Positions 8,638 through 17,567 of a stretch of DNA of 43,942 nt are shown one piece after another. The notes below the pieces were generated by a model. That model ran no database searches and was not told the DNA's origin. It saw only the letters and a program-made list of their open reading frames with translations. The translations under genes and the position numbers were made by a program. Source of the DNA: Lachnospiraceae bacterium (GTDB taxonomy: Bacteria; Bacillota; Clostridia; Lachnospirales; Lachnospiraceae). The number at the start of each line of letters is the position of its first letter. Position 1 is the stretch's first letter. The stretch is from the NCBI GenBank assembly GCA_017465845.1, contig JAFTVH010000190.1:1-43942 (forward strand), given 5' to 3'.

Positions 8638-8729
8638 AGGAAGTCTTTCAGTAAAATTTTGCCTTTATTGCCGCCTGTGACATGGCTCGTTCCTTCATCA
8701 GGGGCTGCAAGAATAATTTCAAGTGAATG
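8638..8729 (-). pseudogene. short remnant of the same gene family as the 4.9-kb remnant
   Basis: On the minus strand it reads LEIILAAPDEGTSHVTGG followed by [10 protein letters not shown]. The last residues match GKILLKDF of the remnant at 4903-4595, and the DNA has a 25-bp exact repeat (8641-8665 and 4866-4890). No start codon or downstream domain remains; the open frame runs into the terminator at 8571. I cannot name the ancestor; neighbours suggest sugar metabolism. Confidence 0.6.
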
Positions 8730-8730
8730 T

Positions 8731-8947
8731 TACTGATACAAAAAGTATATAAAGGCAAAAATGAAAAAGACATGGCTTACCTGCATAAAAAGATGGACGA
8801 TATACAGGTGTTTCCGGTATAAAGATAATAGTGCAATACTTTTGCAAGCTGAAAAAATATTGCTTCTTGAGGAACAGACAAATCAAATACATAATAATTT
8901 AGTACTACTAACGGTGCAAAACACTGAATAATGAGAGGAAAATAAAA
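8731..8947. other. gene-free stretch ahead of the PHP fragment
   Basis: The first 90 bp show nothing I can identify. The rest is copy 1 of the promoter module (8825-8938) described separately. Confidence 0.5.
8825..8938 (+). promoter_or_regulatory. promoter/operator module, copy 1
   Basis: About 114 bp closely match 13756-13862. Elements in order: dyad GCAATACTTTT (8833-8843) / AAAAATATTGC (8853-8863), with TGCAA half-sites 11 bp apart; -35 TTGAGG (8867-8872); 17-bp spacer; -10 CATAAT (8890-8895); a GGTGCAAAACAC hairpin-like segment; and the ribosome site GAGAGG (8933-8938). The dyad abuts the -35 as expected for an AraC-type activator site. It drives the broken PHP gene and probably the GH78-like gene beyond. 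Confidence 0.65.
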
Positions 8948-9181
8948 ATGAGGCAACAACAGGCTTTTATTGGAAAAGAAAAAATGTTAAAAGGTGGATT
9001 GCATTGTCACACCACCCGCTCAGATGGAAGGGATACTCCCGAAGACGTGATACGCTATCATTATCAGAATGTGTATGATTTACTTGCAATTACAGACCAC
9101 CGATATTACAACTTGAAAAAAATTTGCACTTATGTTCCGATTACAATTATTCCCGTAATCCTATTTTTTTTGAATGATTGA
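8948..9181 (+). pseudogene. PHP-domain protein, truncated
   Basis: Starts well, with GAGAGGAAAA upstream of ATG, and encodes a PHP N-terminus: GGLHCHTTRSDG (metal-binding HxH) and LLAITDHRYY. From about residue 55 the sequence becomes an unrelated hydrophobic tail and stops at 77 aa, whereas PHP phosphoesterase proteins are normally 200-300 aa. The remaining metal ligands are gone. It was probably the first gene of a sugar-related operon under promoter module copy 1, damaged by a deletion between 9115 and 9299. Confidence 0.7.
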
Positions 9182-9299
9182 AATATAAATAATTCTCTGT
9201 CCCCTTTTGTTTTTCACGGGTCTTTCGAAAACATGTCGGTGTGGCACCGCAAGAATGGGGGAAAGGATTATATATTAAATATGAAAAGAGGAAACTTAC

Positions 9300-11430
9300 A
9301 TGAAGGCAATTTGGGCAAAAAAATTACGAAATGAAAAAAATATAATGATTACTTTTCAATATACAATGACACCATCAGAGGATACATCGTTGTCTCTGGC
9401 TGCCTCAAATCTGTATCGTCTTTTTGTTGATGGTGAGTTGATCGGATACGGCCCCGCAAGAGCGGCCCACGGGTATTCCCGTTTGGATAACTATTCTCTT
9501 GCGAAATGGGCAGCCAGGGAAGTGGTGCTTTCCGTGGAAGTACATTCTGCTAATGTTAACACTTTTTATGTGGTTGACGAGGCTCCTTTTTTTGCGGCAG
9601 AGATTAAAAATGGTGAAAACATTGTTGCGACGGCGGAAGATTTTACTGCTTACCACATGACTGAGCGGGTACAGAAAGTTCGTCGCTTCAGCTTTCAGAG
9701 ATCGTTTACAGAGATATATCATTTGCAGAAAAATCCGGGTTCATTTTATGCAGGGAAAGTTGACGGGCGTATTCCGGTGGAAACCGAAATCGTTGACATG
9801 AATCAACTCCTGCCACGTTATGTCAGCTATCCAATGCTGGACAGATGTTCCGCTGCTTTGGTGGAATGGGGTGCAATTGGGTTTGATCCCGATATCAAAC
9901 CGTGGCGTGACCGGGCATATTTTAACATAGATCCGGTGACTTTGAAAGGATTTTATCCGGATGAGTTGGAGGAGGATTCGGGAGAAGAAGCGGGGCAGTT
10001 TACCTACACTGCAGGATGGAATGTCAAAGGTGGTAACTTAACCGGGGAAGAAAACTCGAAGATCGGCAGGATGTCTTATCGAATTTATGATTTTGGACGT
10101 ACACTTACCGGATTCTTCTCTCTTAAGCTGAAAGCAAATGCAGATACTACATTATATATCATTTTCGATGAAGTTGTCACAGAACATAAAACGCACATGG
10201 AAGTATCACCTTTCCGCAATGATTGTTGTAATGTGGTGAAATATACTTTTGCGGCAGGAGATTATGAATTGATTACATTTGAAGCGAACTCTGCCCGTTA
10301 TGCCACTGTGGTCGTTACGGAAGGTAATGTCCGATTGGACAACTTTGAAATGGTGCTGTATGAAAATCCTGATGTATCAGATTTTGTATATGATTACGGT
10401 GATGAACGTTTAAATAAAATTGTTTCAGCGGCAATCAATTCGTTTGCCCAGAATGCAGTGGATGTGTTGATGGATTGTCCATCCAGAGAGAGAGCAGGAT
10501 GGCTGTGTGACAGTTATTTTTCATCACGGGCAGAGGCACTTTTTACAGGTAAAAATCTGGTTGAAAAAAGCTTTCTCGAAAATTATGCGCTATGTCCTCA
10601 GTCTCCGTTTCTGCCGGAAGGAATGATTCCAATGTGTTATCCGGCGGATCATAACGATCGGAAATATATACCGAACTGGTCAATGTGGTATATTTTGGAA
10701 CTGAACAATTATTGGAAACGAACCGGAGACGAGGCTATACGTGCACTATCAAAGGAAAAAGTGTATGGATTGATACAATTCTTTGAAAAGTATTATAACG
10801 AATATGGTTTGTTGGAAAATCTTGAAAGTTGGGTATTTATAGAGTGGAGTAAATGCAATCAACAGGATTATAAAAAGGGTGTGAATTACCCTTCCAATAT
10901 GTTGTGGGCTTCTGCTCTGGAAGCAGCAGCGGAGTTGTATGATGATCCGCTACTTGCCCGGAGAGGTGCCGACATGAAAAAGACCATTCGTGAATTGTCC
11001 TGGAATGGAGAATTCTTTGAGGATAATGCGATTCGTGATGAGGACGGAAGGCTTGTAAAAACGAACCATACTACTGAAACTTGTCAGTATTACGCTTTCT
11101 ATTTTGACACCATCTCGTGAGGAATATGGAGAACTGTTTGATAAATTGAGGATTCAATTTGGTCCAAAGCGGGATGTGGAGACTGTTTACCCGGAGGTTT
11201 ATATTTCCAATGCGTTCATGGGAAATTACTTGCGACTGGAACTTTTAATTCGTTTTGGATATTTTGACCAAGTGTTGTCAGAGTGCTGTGATTTCTTCCT
11301 TAGTATGGCTGAGATGACCGGTACATTATGGGAGCATTCGCGACTGACTGCAAGTCTGGATCATGGATTTGCCTCTATGGCTGCAGTGTATATTGATGAG
11401 TGCAGGAAAAATTTGAGAAATGATACATAG
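9300..11430 (+). pseudogene. GH78-like (alpha-L-rhamnosidase-type) glycosidase, frameshifted
   Basis: Start ATG 9300 has GAGGA 8 nt upstream. The protein opens with a beta-sandwich region typical of GH78 (LYRLFVDGELIGYGPARAAHG), and the six-hairpin catalytic core follows with DVLMDCPSRERAGW near residue 389; its acidic residues correspond to the catalytic/substrate-binding motif of rhamnosidases. TTETCQYYAF lies near residue 590. The frame then stops at 11120, while the frame from 11104 continues the same domain (EEYGELFDKL ... LWEHSRLTASLDHGFASM) to 11430. Joining them needs removal of one T from the TTTT run at 11102-11105. Joined length would be about 708 aa, a plausible full enzyme. No signal peptide, so it would act on imported oligosaccharides. 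Real mutation or sequencing error cannot be separated here. Confidence 0.8.
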
Positions 11431-11476
11431 AGAGTAACTGAATAAAAAATGGAAAAAAATGCAGGATGTCTGTTGC

Positions 11477-11505
11477 TTGTCAAATTTTTTTGACATTTGT
11501 ATAAT
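11477..11505 (+). promoter_or_regulatory. sigma-A promoter of the AraC-type sensor gene
   Basis: -35 TTGTCA (11477-11482), 17-bp spacer, -10 TATAAT (11500-11505). A dyad TGTCAAA/TTTGACA (11478-11495) overlaps the -35 and spacer and could be a repressor or autoregulation site. Confidence 0.75.
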
Positions 11506-11542
11506 AAAAGATATGAAATGATCCAACAGGAGGGATAAATAA

Positions 11543-13743
11543 ATGAACTTCTTACCAAAAAAGATAAAAGGAAAAACATACATAAGATATTTTTTTTCAT
11601 ACTTTATTATTTTTTCTTTATTGATTTTGGGTTTTTTCTTTATTATCAGAAATCAGCTTTCCAAACGATACCTAGAACAGCTCAGTATCCAGTCAGAGGT
11701 ACAGGTAGATAATGTGGCTGCGGAGTTAACAGATGATTTGGTGTTCTTATCACAGATAGATGAATCTCTATGCACAAATATCCAGTTGATCATGTCACGC
11801 CATAGTACAGACAGATGGCAAGAATATCAGGCATATCAGGAGATAAAGAAATATGATTTCTCCAATAAATTAATCAATGCCATATGTTATTTGCCAAGTA
11901 ATGCCAATAGGGTTCTTACATCAAATTATACAGTATCCTATAAAGATAACATATTTCACATTGTCGATGTAAATTATTATGAAGAGGATCAAGTATTTTA
12001 TTTTCATCCGGAATCCTATTTTAATGCTTCCAGTGGACAGTTGATTCCTGTATACAATGATACAGACTCCTGCTTGATTTATTTTCCCGCACAAAACGTC
12101 CGGAGAGAATATATCTTTTTTTCATTCTCGATACAAATGAGATAAGACAGCGTATGAAAAGTCTTGTTTCCGATGCTATGCCGGCAGTCGCTTTAATTGA
12201 TGCCGACGGGAGGATCATTACCGGAATAAATTGTGCGCAGTTTGAGCCATACATGGAATCTTTTGAACTGGAAGATGGCATCTATGAGATAGAATCCAAT
12301 ATTTCAATATACGTGAATAAAGGAATAGCCAATGGATTTTCCCTGATATCATTGATATCCAATGACTCTTTGCACCATCAGTTAGGAGAAGCATTTGCCA
12401 GTTCCTATTTAATTCTTTTTTTGATTGGTTGTGCAGGCTTTTTATTGGTTTTCTTTGCCATGAAAATTACTTATCTGCCGCTTCATGAGCTGACACACAA
12501 AATTGTATCTGACGCATCTTCCAAACATGAGTATCTGGCGCAATTAGATGCTGCCTTTGCAAATGTGTTGGAACAAAATCAAGTATTGGAGTCTAAATTT
12601 GAGAATTATAGGCTTTCTGTAAAGAAATCATTGTTGGATTCTGTGTTATCATCGAATTATGCAGATGGGCAAACTGCTTTACCTAATATTGACCAGTTAT
12701 TTGATACAAAATCAAGAAAAGAAATATATGCAGTACAAATGAAATCTTGCGATGATCCCTTTCCTTATCTCGGTGTTCAGAAAATTTTTCAGGAAGCACT
12801 TCCCGGCAATGATTCCTGCATTATTCTGAAAACGGATACAAACAGTGCCTTATTCCTCATAAATTATACAGGACCGGAGATAAATAAAGGCGAAAAACTA
12901 AAGGTGTTGCTAAATGATTTTTACAAAAAATGGGGCTTGCTTTCTAGTATCAGTAACGGTACCGGTTCTCCTATGGATATTCCAGCTTTGTGCGAAAATG
13001 CGATATATGCCAGTAGGCGATGGCCAAAGATTCCGGTTGTAGATTATAAATCATTGCCCTCTGTCAGCACCTCCTTCGAATACCCGTATGATCAGTTAGA
13101 GCAGTTGACGGAGAGTCTGAGTGATAATAATTTTTTTGCAGCCAGGAGCATATTAAAATACATCTTTCAGATTATTGATGACTCCGTTCTGAAGGAAAAC
13201 CCTCTGCCTGACTTTTATGTTCGTAGTATCCTGATCGACCTAACCATTATTATTGCCAACTATATGAATCAGGCAAAAATCAACTTTAAATCCTATGATG
13301 ATCTTTTTTATGAAACACTCTATTTTTGTCGAAGCTGTCCTTATACAGAAAAAGCAAAAGAGATAGCAGCTAATATTCAGCAACTTCTGGATATTTGTGA
13401 ACAGGAAGCAGGTACACATGTCACTTCTGCACAAATCAAACAGCTGATTGAGGAATCCTACTGTCAGCCGGATTTCTCGATTTACGAGCTGGCAGATAAA
13501 CTTAAGTTGAGTTTTTCACATACGAGTAACCTGGTTAAAAAAGAACTGAATCAGAATTTTTCAGATTATCTTTGGAAATTGCGTTTAGAAAAAGCCAAAG
13601 AACTCCTTGAACGGACAGATATGTCTGTTGATGAAATCAGTTCGGCGGTAGGCTATATAAGTGCATCCAGTTTTCGAAGAAAATTTAAGCAGGAGATCGG
13701 ACTTACACCATCCCAGTTTCGTGAGACGAGTGTGACTAAGTGA
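11543..13743 (+). pseudogene. membrane-anchored AraC-family sensor regulator, frameshifted
   Basis: Start ATG 11543 follows AGGAGGG. Frame one (to 12145) gives a first transmembrane helix (FFSYFIIFSLLILGFFFIIR) and an extracellular sensor region. The continuation (12154-13743 frame, open well upstream) holds the rest of the sensor, a second helix near LILFLIGCAGFLLVFFAMK, a coiled linker, and a C-terminal double helix-turn-helix AraC domain (FSIYELADKLKLSFSHTSNL ... VGYISASSFRRKFKQEIG ... TPSQFRE). The break lies in the T7 run ending at 12122; one more T would give a continuous ~733-aa protein of the YesN/LytS-associated type (two TM plus AraC). Such proteins sense sugars outside the cell and activate neighbouring transporter genes. 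The promoter modules at 8825 and 13756 are likely targets. Confidence 0.82.
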
Positions 13744-13755
13744 ATCCATGTAAAT

Positions 13756-13862
13756 ATAATAGTGCAATACTTTTGCAAGCTAAAAAAGTATTGCTTCTTG
13801 AATCGTGTTTAAATCAAATTTATAATACAGCTATCGGTGCAAAAGCACTGAATAATGAGAGG
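13756..13862 (+). promoter_or_regulatory. promoter/operator module, copy 2, driving the sugar ABC operon
   Basis: Dyad GCAATACTTTT (13764-13774) / AAAAGTATTGC (13784-13794), perfect 11-bp arms with a 9-nt centre; TGCAA half-sites at 13763 and 13774. Three bases later come -35 TTGAAT (13798-13803), a 17-bp spacer and -10 TATAAT (13821-13826). The early transcript has GTGC-AAAA-GCAC and GAGAGGCCTCTC, both self-complementary. It begins 12 bp after the AraC-type gene and lies ahead of the solute-binding protein. Confidence 0.75.
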
Positions 13863-13909
13863 CCTCTCAAATAAAAAACAACTGAAAATGGTTAAGGAGG
13901 AAAAAGCTT

Positions 13910-15556
13910 ATGAAATTCAAAAGTTTGACAGCACTTTTACTTGCGTCAACGATGGCGATCACAACACTCGTTGCTTGCGGAGATACTACAAGTACCGCAG
14001 ATAACAAAGAATCTTCTGCTTCTACAACATCTTCAGTAGCAACTGAAAAAACAGAAAGTACATCTGGTGATAATGCTGCAACAGAGGATAAAGGAATTAC
14101 ATTCCCTCTGGATGAAACCATGAATTTTACATGCTTTGCTTATGCAGATACAGATATTAATTGTAGGCTGGATGAAAATCATATATGGAAATATCTTACC
14201 GAAGAGAGAGCAAATATTACAGTTGATCTTACCCTCGCTGAATCTACAGATATTAAAGAGAAGAGAAATCTCACTTTATCTAGTGGAGACTATCCTGACT
14301 TCTTCTTCAAGGGAGGTTTTGGTTTTGATGATGTTAATGAATACGGTGCGCAGGGTATCTTCATTCCACTGGAAGATTTAATGCGGGAATATGCTCCTAA
14401 TTTCTGTGCAGCTATGGATGCATCAAATGGATGGGACTATATCACTTCTCCTGATGGGCATGTATATTCATTCCCCATGGAAAATGAACATTATCTGTAC
14501 ACAAGAACAAATTTCTGGCTCAATAAAGTATGGATGGATAATCTTGGCTTAGAAGAACCTCAGAGCTTTGATGATTATTACAATATCTTAAAGGCATTTA
14601 AAGAAAAAGATGCCAATGGAAACGGAGATCCTAATGATGAAATTCCGCTTGCTCTTGCTACTCCAGGCGACTACACTTTTAAATATCTTTTAGTATATGA
14701 AGATGATTATTCATATAGTTATGATTACAACGTTGGATTTACTGCTGATGGCGAAATCATTAATGTATATACTGATGAATCCTTCAAAGAGTTGCTTGCT
14801 TATTCAAGAAAACTGTATGAAGAAGGGCTTGTGAACGATGACTGTTTTGTAATTGATGATGCTGCAAGAACCGCAAAAGGAAGCTCTGCAGATATATATG
14901 GTTCATTCTCCTCTATTGCTTCATTTATTACTGCCGGCTCAGAGCGAGGAAATAATTATATTATGATGTCTCCATGGGCAGATACTATGTTTAGAAGAAA
15001 ACCATGGGCTGCAGGTGCATTAACAATTACCGATGCTTGTGAAAACCCTGAAGTGCTTGTTGCTTGGGCTGATTACTTATATACAGAAGAAGGTGCTATG
15101 ACTGCTTGGGCAGGCATTGAAGGTGAAACTTATGAAATCGTAGATGGAATTAGAAAGCAGATCGTTTACAAAGATGCTGCTGACGCAGAGAAACACAAAG
15201 GTATTAGTATTAACGGTGGTGTTTCAATGCCTACATTGATCAAACCTGAAAAGTTTGTTGCAATAATCGACTATGAAGCTGAACCTAATACAGCTCATCT
15301 GGAAGCTGAGAGAGAAGAGTCATGGAACAAAGCAATCAATCCTGTATTCCTGAAGTTTACAGAGGACGAAAATGAACAAATCAGCTTCCTGAAAGCGGAT
15401 ATTAATTCATATCAGGATGAATATTTGGCAAAGGTTGTTACCGGTGAACTTTCTCTGGAAGACAGCTGGGATAACTATGTTAAGACCATGGAATCTATGG
15501 GTGTCAATGATTTGGTAGAAATTTACAAGACAGTATATGACAGATGTTATAAATAA
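13910..15556 (+). CDS. Extracellular sugar-binding lipoprotein of an ABC transporter
   Basis: Signal peptide with lipobox LVAC; Cys23 would be lipidated, followed by a Ser/Thr-rich linker (residues ~25-60) as usual for surface lipoproteins. The mature part is a family 1-type extracellular solute-binding protein resembling LplA, including the DANGNGDPNDEIPLA calcium-like loop common in these large binding proteins. At 548 aa it is the normal size for this class. The start is fixed by AAGGAGGAAAAAGCTT before ATG. Two permease genes follow, but no ATPase, so a shared MsmX-type ATPase elsewhere is expected. The ligand is unknown; the GH36 and GH78-like neighbours suggest galactosides or plant-type oligosaccharides. 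Confidence 0.9.
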   Translation: MKFKSLTALLLASTMAITTLVACGDTTSTADNKESSASTTSSVATEKTESTSGDNAATEDKGITFPLDETMNFTCFAYADTDINCRLDENHIWKYLTEERANITVDLTLAESTDIKEKRNLTLSSGDYPDFFFKGGFGFDDVNEYGAQGIFIPLEDLMREYAPNFCAAMDASNGWDYITSPDGHVYSFPMENEHYLYTRTNFWLNKVWMDNLGLEEPQSFDDYYNILKAFKEKDANGNGDPNDEIPLALATPGDYTFKYLLVYEDDYSYSYDYNVGFTADGEIINVYTDESFKELLAYSRKLYEEGLVNDDCFVIDDAARTAKGSSADIYGSFSSIASFITAGSERGNNYIMMSPWADTMFRRKPWAAGALTITDACENPEVLVAWADYLYTEEGAMTAWAGIEGETYEIVDGIRKQIVYKDAADAEKHKGISINGGVSMPTLIKPEKFVAIIDYEAEPNTAHLEAEREESWNKAINPVFLKFTEDENEQISFLKADINSYQDEYLAKVVTGELSLEDSWDNYVKTMESMGVNDLVEIYKTVYDRCYK

Positions 15557-15577
15557 ACTGTTATAAGTATGTGAAGG

Positions 15578-15607
15578 CAGAGGAATGATAACATTCCTCT
15601 GTCTTTT
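15578..15607 (+). terminator. internal terminator between binding-protein and permease genes
   Basis: CAGAGGAATG (15578-15587) and CATTCCTCTG (15592-15601) form a perfect 10-bp stem with an ATAA loop, followed by TCTTTT. It would let the binding protein be made in excess over the permeases. Confidence 0.8.
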
Positions 15608-15638
15608 ACAGGAGACATTGAAGAAAGGACGAAACAGA

Positions 15639-16577
15639 ATGAAAAAATGCTTTGCAAAAAATAATTCTTTTTTTGCAGGACTTCGAAAGGAGTTGCAAAG
15701 AAACTGGATTCTTTATTTGATGATTGTGCCGGTATTGGCATATTTTATTATTTTTTCTTATGTTCCCATGTACGGTGTTACATTGGCATTTAAAAAATAC
15801 AATGCAAAGCTGGGAATCCTGGGAAGCCCATGGGTTGGACTGAAGTATTTTCAGAGATTTTTTACTGCGTACAACTTTAAACAATTGATCACAAATACGT
15901 TCACAATCAGTGCGTATTACCTGTTGGCAAGTTTTCCGCTTTCGATTATTTTCGCACTGTGTTTGAATTATGTAACGAATAAACCTTTGAAAAAAACAGT
16001 TCAAATGGTATCTTATGCACCACATTTTCTCAGTACAGTAGTGCTCTGCAGTATGGTTACACTTTTTATGCATAAAGATACAGGCATATTTAATACACTG
16101 CGTAATCTTGTGGGATTGGAATCTGTACAGTTTCTGGCTAAGCCGGAATGGTTTAAGTCGATTTATGTATGGTCAGGCGTCTGGCAGCACATGGGTTTTG
16201 ATTCTATTATTTATATTTCTGCATTAGCAGGAGTAGATTATCAAATGCATGAAGCTGCTATTATTGATGGAGCAACCAAAATACAGAGAATGAGATATGT
16301 TGATCTTCCTTCTATTAAGCCTACGATTATCATGCTGCTGATTCTGAAAATCGGTGGTTTGGCGAATGTTGGTTTTGAAAAAGTATTTCTTCTTCAGAAT
16401 GATCTAAATAAATCTGCATCTGCCATCATTTCCACTTATACATATGAAGTGGGGTTATTAGATAGTGACTATTCGTATTCTACAGCGATTGGATTGTTCA
16501 ACACAATTATAAATATAATATTATTGGTGTCAGCCAATGCATTTTGCAAAAAAGTGACTGATGAAAGTTTATTCTAG
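15639..16577 (+). CDS. ABC sugar transporter permease (LplB-like)
   Basis: Inner-membrane permease with about six helices (first: WILYLMIVPVLAYFIIFSYV) and the EAA-loop motif EAAIIDGATKIQRMRYVDLP, which docks the ATPase. The start at ATG 15639 is chosen for AAAGGA 9 nt upstream; an ATG at 15585 lies inside the terminator stem and is rejected. Length 312 aa is standard. It pairs with the next gene as the heterodimeric channel. The ATPase partner is absent from the window. Confidence 0.92.
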   Translation: MKKCFAKNNSFFAGLRKELQRNWILYLMIVPVLAYFIIFSYVPMYGVTLAFKKYNAKLGILGSPWVGLKYFQRFFTAYNFKQLITNTFTISAYYLLASFPLSIIFALCLNYVTNKPLKKTVQMVSYAPHFLSTVVLCSMVTLFMHKDTGIFNTLRNLVGLESVQFLAKPEWFKSIYVWSGVWQHMGFDSIIYISALAGVDYQMHEAAIIDGATKIQRMRYVDLPSIKPTIIMLLILKIGGLANVGFEKVFLLQNDLNKSASAIISTYTYEVGLLDSDYSYSTAIGLFNTIINIILLVSANAFCKKVTDESLF

Positions 16578-16590
16578 AGAGGAGAGCGGG

Positions 16591-17502
16591 ATGAAAAATA
16601 ATTTATCAGAAAAAAAGTTCAAGCGATCCTATGGAGATAAAATTTTTGATATTGTAAATGTGCTTCTTATGGTTGCTTTGTTGATTGTTTTTATCTGGCC
16701 CCTATGGTTTGTAGTAATTGCGTCCTTAAGTGATCCTAGCCAGGTATATTTAGGGAATGTATTAGTTCTGCCAAAGGGATTCAGATTAGATGCGTATAAA
16801 GAAATGTTTGCTTATGAAAGGATATGGATTGGGTATGGTAATACCGTTTTATATACAGTAGTGGGAACCTTACTGAACCTGATTATGACGATTTGTTGTG
16901 CTTATCCCCTTTCAAGAAAAAATTTCAAGCCGAGGAAAGTGTTACAGTGGGTGTTCATGTTCACCATGTATTTTAGTGGAGGTTTGATCCCGTCTTATCT
17001 GGTGATGAAAAACTTAGGACTGGTGAATACACGTGCAGCCATGGTGATAACCGGAGCCATGTCTGTCTACAACATGCTTATTGTGCGCTCATATTTCCTG
17101 AATAGTATTCCGGAAGAATTAAATGAAGCGTCTATTTTGGATGGTGCTAATGAAGCACAGTATTTGATAAAGGTGGCATTGCCATTGTCTAAACCGGTAA
17201 TCGCAGTAGTTGGACTTTATTATGCTTTAGGACATTGGAACGACTTCTATACAGCGTTGATATATATCAATGAAAGAAATTATCAACCCCTGCAATATGT
17301 TTTGAGGGAGATTTTGATATTGAGTGAAACTATTGAGTCGATTATGCAGCTGAGTCCTGAAGAAATAATGAGAAAACTCCAATTACAGCAAACATTAAAG
17401 TATAGTACGATCATTGCGGCATGTCTTCCGATGTTGTGCGTGTATCCGTTCATTCAGAAGTATTTTGTAAAAGGCGTTATGGTTGGAGCGGTTAAAGGAT
17501 GA
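16591..17502 (+). CDS. ABC sugar transporter permease (LplC/YtcP-like)
   Basis: Second permease of the pair, about six helices; the EAA loop reads EASILDGANEAQYLIKVALP and the C-terminus ends FVKGVMVGAVKG, the usual end of this family. Start ATG 16591 has GAGAGGAG 6 nt upstream; an earlier ATG at 16561 would overlap the previous gene by 17 bp and lacks a good ribosome site. Length 303 aa. The alpha-galactosidase gene follows 65 bp later. Confidence 0.92.
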   Translation: MKNNLSEKKFKRSYGDKIFDIVNVLLMVALLIVFIWPLWFVVIASLSDPSQVYLGNVLVLPKGFRLDAYKEMFAYERIWIGYGNTVLYTVVGTLLNLIMTICCAYPLSRKNFKPRKVLQWVFMFTMYFSGGLIPSYLVMKNLGLVNTRAAMVITGAMSVYNMLIVRSYFLNSIPEELNEASILDGANEAQYLIKVALPLSKPVIAVVGLYYALGHWNDFYTALIYINERNYQPLQYVLREILILSETIESIMQLSPEEIMRKLQLQQTLKYSTIIAACLPMLCVYPFIQKYFVKGVMVGAVKG

Positions 17503-17567
17503 TTGCGCCCTGAAAGACTGCATTGTCCGGCTTTTTTGAAGATTATAATAATAAGGAGCAGGAAAAT

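Noticed and set aside
15585-15638. Longer start of the first permease
   Set aside because: The ATG is inside the terminator stem; AAAGGA before 15639 is the proper ribosome site.
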